Positions 61,762 to 64,000 of a stretch of DNA of 64,000 nucleotides are shown here, piece by piece. Position 1 is the first letter of the stretch; the number at the start of each line of letters is the position of its first letter. Position numbers and translations under genes: made by a program. Below the pieces are notes generated by a model, which worked only from the letters and a program-made list of their open reading frames with translations, ran no database searches and was not told where the DNA came from. Origin of the DNA: Pollutimonas sp035515055 (GTDB lineage Bacteria > Pseudomonadota > Gammaproteobacteria > Burkholderiales > Burkholderiaceae_B). The DNA is taken from contig DATJBV010000067.1 in NCBI GenBank assembly GCA_035515055.1, positions 42,844 to 106,843 on the forward strand, in the 5' to 3' direction.

Positions 61762-63477
61762 ATGTCCACAATTTCCCCATCTACCGCCTCCGGCGGTGAA
61801 AGCTTTGCCGACCTTTTTGCCGAAAGCATCAAAAACCAGGACATGAAGTCTGGTGAGGTCATCTCGGCAGAAGTCGTACGCATCGACCACAACTTTGTCG
61901 TCGTGAATGCGGGTCTCAAATCCGAGGCGTTGATTCCTCTTGAAGAATTCTTGAACGACCAGGGCGAGCTTGAAGTTCAGCCAGGCGACTTCGTGTCGGT
62001 GGCTATTGACTCGCTCGAAAACGGTTACGGCGACACGATTCTGTCGCGTGACCGCGCCAAACGCCTGTCGGCTTGGCTGCAGTTGGAAAAGGCCCTCGAT
62101 TCGGGCGAAATGGTTACCGGCACGATCACCGGCAAGGTCAAGGGCGGCCTGACTGTCATGACCAACGGCATCCGTGCCTTCTTGCCTGGTTCGCTGGTCG
62201 ACCTGCGTCCCGTCAAGGACACCACGCCCTACGAGGGCAAGACCATGGAATTCAAGGTCATCAAGCTCGATCGCAAGCGCAACAACGTTGTGCTCTCGCG
62301 TCGCTCGGTCCTTGAAGCCAGCATGGGCGAAGAGCGCCAGAAGCTGCTCGAAACGCTTAGCGAAGGTGCCGTGGTCAAGGGTATCGTCAAGAACATCACC
62401 GACTACGGCGCATTCGTCGACCTCGGCGGTATCGACGGCCTGTTGCACATTACCGACATGGCATGGCGTCGCGTGCGTCACCCGTCGGAAGTTCTACAAG
62501 TGGGTCAGGAAGTTGAAGCCAAGGTCCTCAAGTTCGACCAGGAAAAGAGCCGTGTCTCGCTGGGCGTCAAGCAGTTGGGCGAAGACCCTTGGGTCGGCCT
62601 TGCTCGCCGCTACCCGCAAGGTACGCGCTTGTTCGGCAAGGTCACGAACCTTACCGATTACGGCGCATTCGTTGAAGTCGAAGCCGGTATCGAAGGCCTG
62701 GTCCACGTGTCCGAAATGGACTGGACCAACAAGAACGTCGACCCACGCAAGGTTGTCACCCTGGGTGAAGAAGTCGAAGTCATGGTTCTCGAAATCGACG
62801 AAGACCGTCGTCGCATTTCGCTGGGCATGAAACAGTGCCGCGCCAATCCGTGGGAAGAGTTCTCCATCAACTTCAAGCGCGGCGACAAAGTCCGCGGCGC
62901 CATCAAGTCCATTACCGACTTCGGCGTGTTTGTTGGCTTGCCCGGCGGCATCGATGGCTTGGTGCACTTGTCCGACCTGTCCTGGACAGAAACCGGTGAA
63001 GAAGCCGTGCGCAACTTCAAGAAGGGCGATGAAATCGACGCCGTGGTTCTTGGCATCGACACGGACAAGGAACGCATCTCGCTGGGCATCAAGCAACTTG
63101 AAGGCGATCCGTTCAACAACTTCGTTGCAACCTACGACAAGGGCGCCGTTGTACCAGGCGTTGTGAAGTCGGTCGAGGCCAAGGGCGCGGTCATTACACT
63201 GTCCCTCGACGTCGAAGGCTACCTGCGTGCATCGGAAATCTCGTCGGGCCGCGTCGAAGACGCAACCACTGCACTGAAGGCCGGCGAAAACGTCGAAGCC
63301 ATGATCGTCAACATCGACCGCAAGACGCGTTCGATCCAGTTGTCGATCAAGGCTCGCGACAATGCCGAAACCGCTGACACCATCCAACGCATGTCGGATG
63401 CCAGCGCTTCGTCGGGCACGACCAACCTTGGAGCCTTGCTGAAAGCCAAGCTTGATCAACAGCGCGACGACAGCTAA
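61762..63477 (+). CDS. rpsA: 30S ribosomal protein S1
   Basis: A 571-residue protein that brings mRNA to the 30S subunit. Six S1 (OB-fold) repeats follow one another from about residue 30 to 540, seen in the recurring pattern of ITDYGAFVDLGGIDGLLHI, LTDYGAFVEVEAGIEGLVHV and ITDFGVFVGLPGGIDGLVHL, with KSRVSLGVKQL-like ends. The ATG at 61762 gives the standard N-terminus (ESFADLFAESI); the frame is open further upstream but without support. Confidence 0.97.
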   Translation: MSTISPSTASGGESFADLFAESIKNQDMKSGEVISAEVVRIDHNFVVVNAGLKSEALIPLEEFLNDQGELEVQPGDFVSVAIDSLENGYGDTILSRDRAKRLSAWLQLEKALDSGEMVTGTITGKVKGGLTVMTNGIRAFLPGSLVDLRPVKDTTPYEGKTMEFKVIKLDRKRNNVVLSRRSVLEASMGEERQKLLETLSEGAVVKGIVKNITDYGAFVDLGGIDGLLHITDMAWRRVRHPSEVLQVGQEVEAKVLKFDQEKSRVSLGVKQLGEDPWVGLARRYPQGTRLFGKVTNLTDYGAFVEVEAGIEGLVHVSEMDWTNKNVDPRKVVTLGEEVEVMVLEIDEDRRRISLGMKQCRANPWEEFSINFKRGDKVRGAIKSITDFGVFVGLPGGIDGLVHLSDLSWTETGEEAVRNFKKGDEIDAVVLGIDTDKERISLGIKQLEGDPFNNFVATYDKGAVVPGVVKSVEAKGAVITLSLDVEGYLRASEISSGRVEDATTALKAGENVEAMIVNIDRKTRSIQLSIKARDNAETADTIQRMSDASASSGTTNLGALLKAKLDQQRDDS

Positions 63478-63482
63478 GCACC

Positions 63483-63842
63483 GTGACAAAGTCAGAACTG
63501 ATAGCGATTCTCGCTAGTCGCTACCCGCAGCTGGCAATACGCGACACGGATTACGCAGTCAAGACAGTGCTCGATGCCATGACCCAGGCCCTGGCCGGTG
63601 GTCAGCGCATCGAGATCCGTGGCTTCGGCAGCTTTTCGCTGTCGGAACGTTCGCCGCGTGTTGGTCGCAATCCCAAGTCTGGCGAGAAAGTGATGGTGCC
63701 TGGTAAGCAGGTGCCGCACTTCAAGGCAGGCAAAGAATTGCGCGAGCGTGTCGATTCCGCCTATGACCAGGAGGTCAAGGCGGCGGCCGGCGATTCATCG
63801 TATACAGCAGGACAGTTCGATACGCATATCATGCATGGTTGA
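63483..63842 (+). CDS. ihfB: Integration host factor beta subunit
   Basis: A 119-residue DNA-bending protein of the HU/IHF family. It starts MTKSELIAILASRYPQL and has the DNA-contact arm GRNPKSGEKVMVPGKQVPHF with the intercalating Pro. The last 25 residues (after DSAYDQEVKAAAG) extend beyond the usual 94-residue IhfB. The start is GTG at 63483, five bases after rpsA, with no strong ribosome site. rpsA-ihfB is the usual order. Confidence 0.95.
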   Translation: MTKSELIAILASRYPQLAIRDTDYAVKTVLDAMTQALAGGQRIEIRGFGSFSLSERSPRVGRNPKSGEKVMVPGKQVPHFKAGKELRERVDSAYDQEVKAAAGDSSYTAGQFDTHIMHG

Positions 63843-63843
63843 T

Positions 63844-63865
63844 TCAAACGGCCCTGGCCGTTTGA
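63844..63865. repeat. Perfect palindromic hairpin just after ihfB
   Basis: TCAAACGGCC-CT-GGCCGTTTGA has 10-bp arms and a two-base loop, directly after the ihfB stop. No T-run follows, so it may be an mRNA 3' stabiliser or part of a two-step terminator together with 63940-63971. Confidence 0.5.
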
Positions 63866-63939
63866 TGACTGTCATGCCGGCGCTGCACCGTCGTTAGACG
63901 GAGGCGCCATCAAGCGTAGAAGGCAATGTTCAACAATTT

Positions 63940-63971
63940 CGGGCCATCCATCGTGATGGCCCGATTTTCTT
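63940..63971 (+). terminator. Terminator at the end of the rpsA-ihfB unit
   Basis: CGGGCCATC (63940-63948) and GATGGCCCG (63955-63963) form a 9-bp stem with a six-base loop, followed by ATTTTCTTTT. It lies about 100 bases after ihfB. An open frame beginning at 63926 runs through it to the window end, which leaves some doubt. Confidence 0.6.
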
Positions 63972-64000
63972 TTGTATTCCTCCTGGCGTTGCCGGCGATT

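Noticed and set aside
63926..64000. Open frame starting MFNNFGPSIVMARFSFVFLL that runs off the window end
   Set aside because: It reads through a good terminator hairpin with a T-run and has only a poorly spaced purine stretch before it; the visible part is too short to decide.

Overview
The window looks like a chromosomal segment of a betaproteobacterium of the order Burkholderiales, most likely family Alcaligenaceae (Bordetella, Achromobacter, Pusillimonas or Castellaniella type). The main reasons are the core order gyrA-serC-pheA-tyrA-aroA-cmk-rpsA-ihfB beside ompA-ubiG-gph, a tmRNA whose tag reads ANDERFALAA, and the moderately GC-rich composition. I see no insertion sequences, CRISPR arrays, rRNA or tRNA genes.

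Layout. 1-7063: a gene tail, two tiny stress/lipoprotein-type genes, a bd-type oxidase of the cyanide-insensitive kind with its small DUF2474 partner, a B12-dependent ribonucleotide reductase (nrdJ) and an exported protein of unknown function. 7205-29441: a 22 kb accessory catabolic cluster with two divergent arms around a TetR gene. The left arm (minus strand) runs aldehyde dehydrogenase, DUF1302, DUF1329, YCF48-like protein, RND-type transporter, chemoreceptor, small membrane protein. The right arm (plus strand) encodes E1-alpha, E1-beta, E2 and E3 of a 2-oxo-acid-dehydrogenase-type complex, a two-subunit molybdenum enzyme of the pyrogallol-phloroglucinol transhydroxylase/resorcinol hydroxylase type, a beta-hydroxyacid dehydrogenase, a small membrane protein and a crotonase-fold protein resembling 6-oxocamphor hydrolase. 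Each arm starts at a TTGACA promoter carrying the same 12-base sequence.

29504-49324: mixed genes. These are two tandem paralogous unknowns, ribA, dbpA, an azoreductase with a divergent LysR regulator, a nitric oxide reductase operon (a 41-residue membrane protein, a diheme NorC, NorB, NorQ, NorD), a GT-C glycosyltransferase, several small conserved unknowns, a PheC-like periplasmic protein, a PAS-linked chemoreceptor, an M20 peptidase and an MFS exporter. 49571-63842: tmRNA, sstT, gph, ubiG, ompA and then the gyrA-to-ihfB housekeeping operon.

How the cluster may work (inference). The molybdenum enzyme could hydroxylate a phenolic or cyclic substrate with water-derived oxygen. The crotonase-like enzyme could cut a cyclic beta-diketone. 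The ThDP/lipoate complex could oxidise the resulting keto compound to an acyl-CoA, and the dehydrogenases could process the side products. Oxygen-independent ring hydroxylation would fit an organism that also carries nitric oxide reductase and a class II ribonucleotide reductase. The RND/DUF1302/DUF1329 module and an SCP2-like lipid-binding domain fused to the molybdenum subunit point to a hydrophobic substrate. The exact substrate cannot be read from the sequence.
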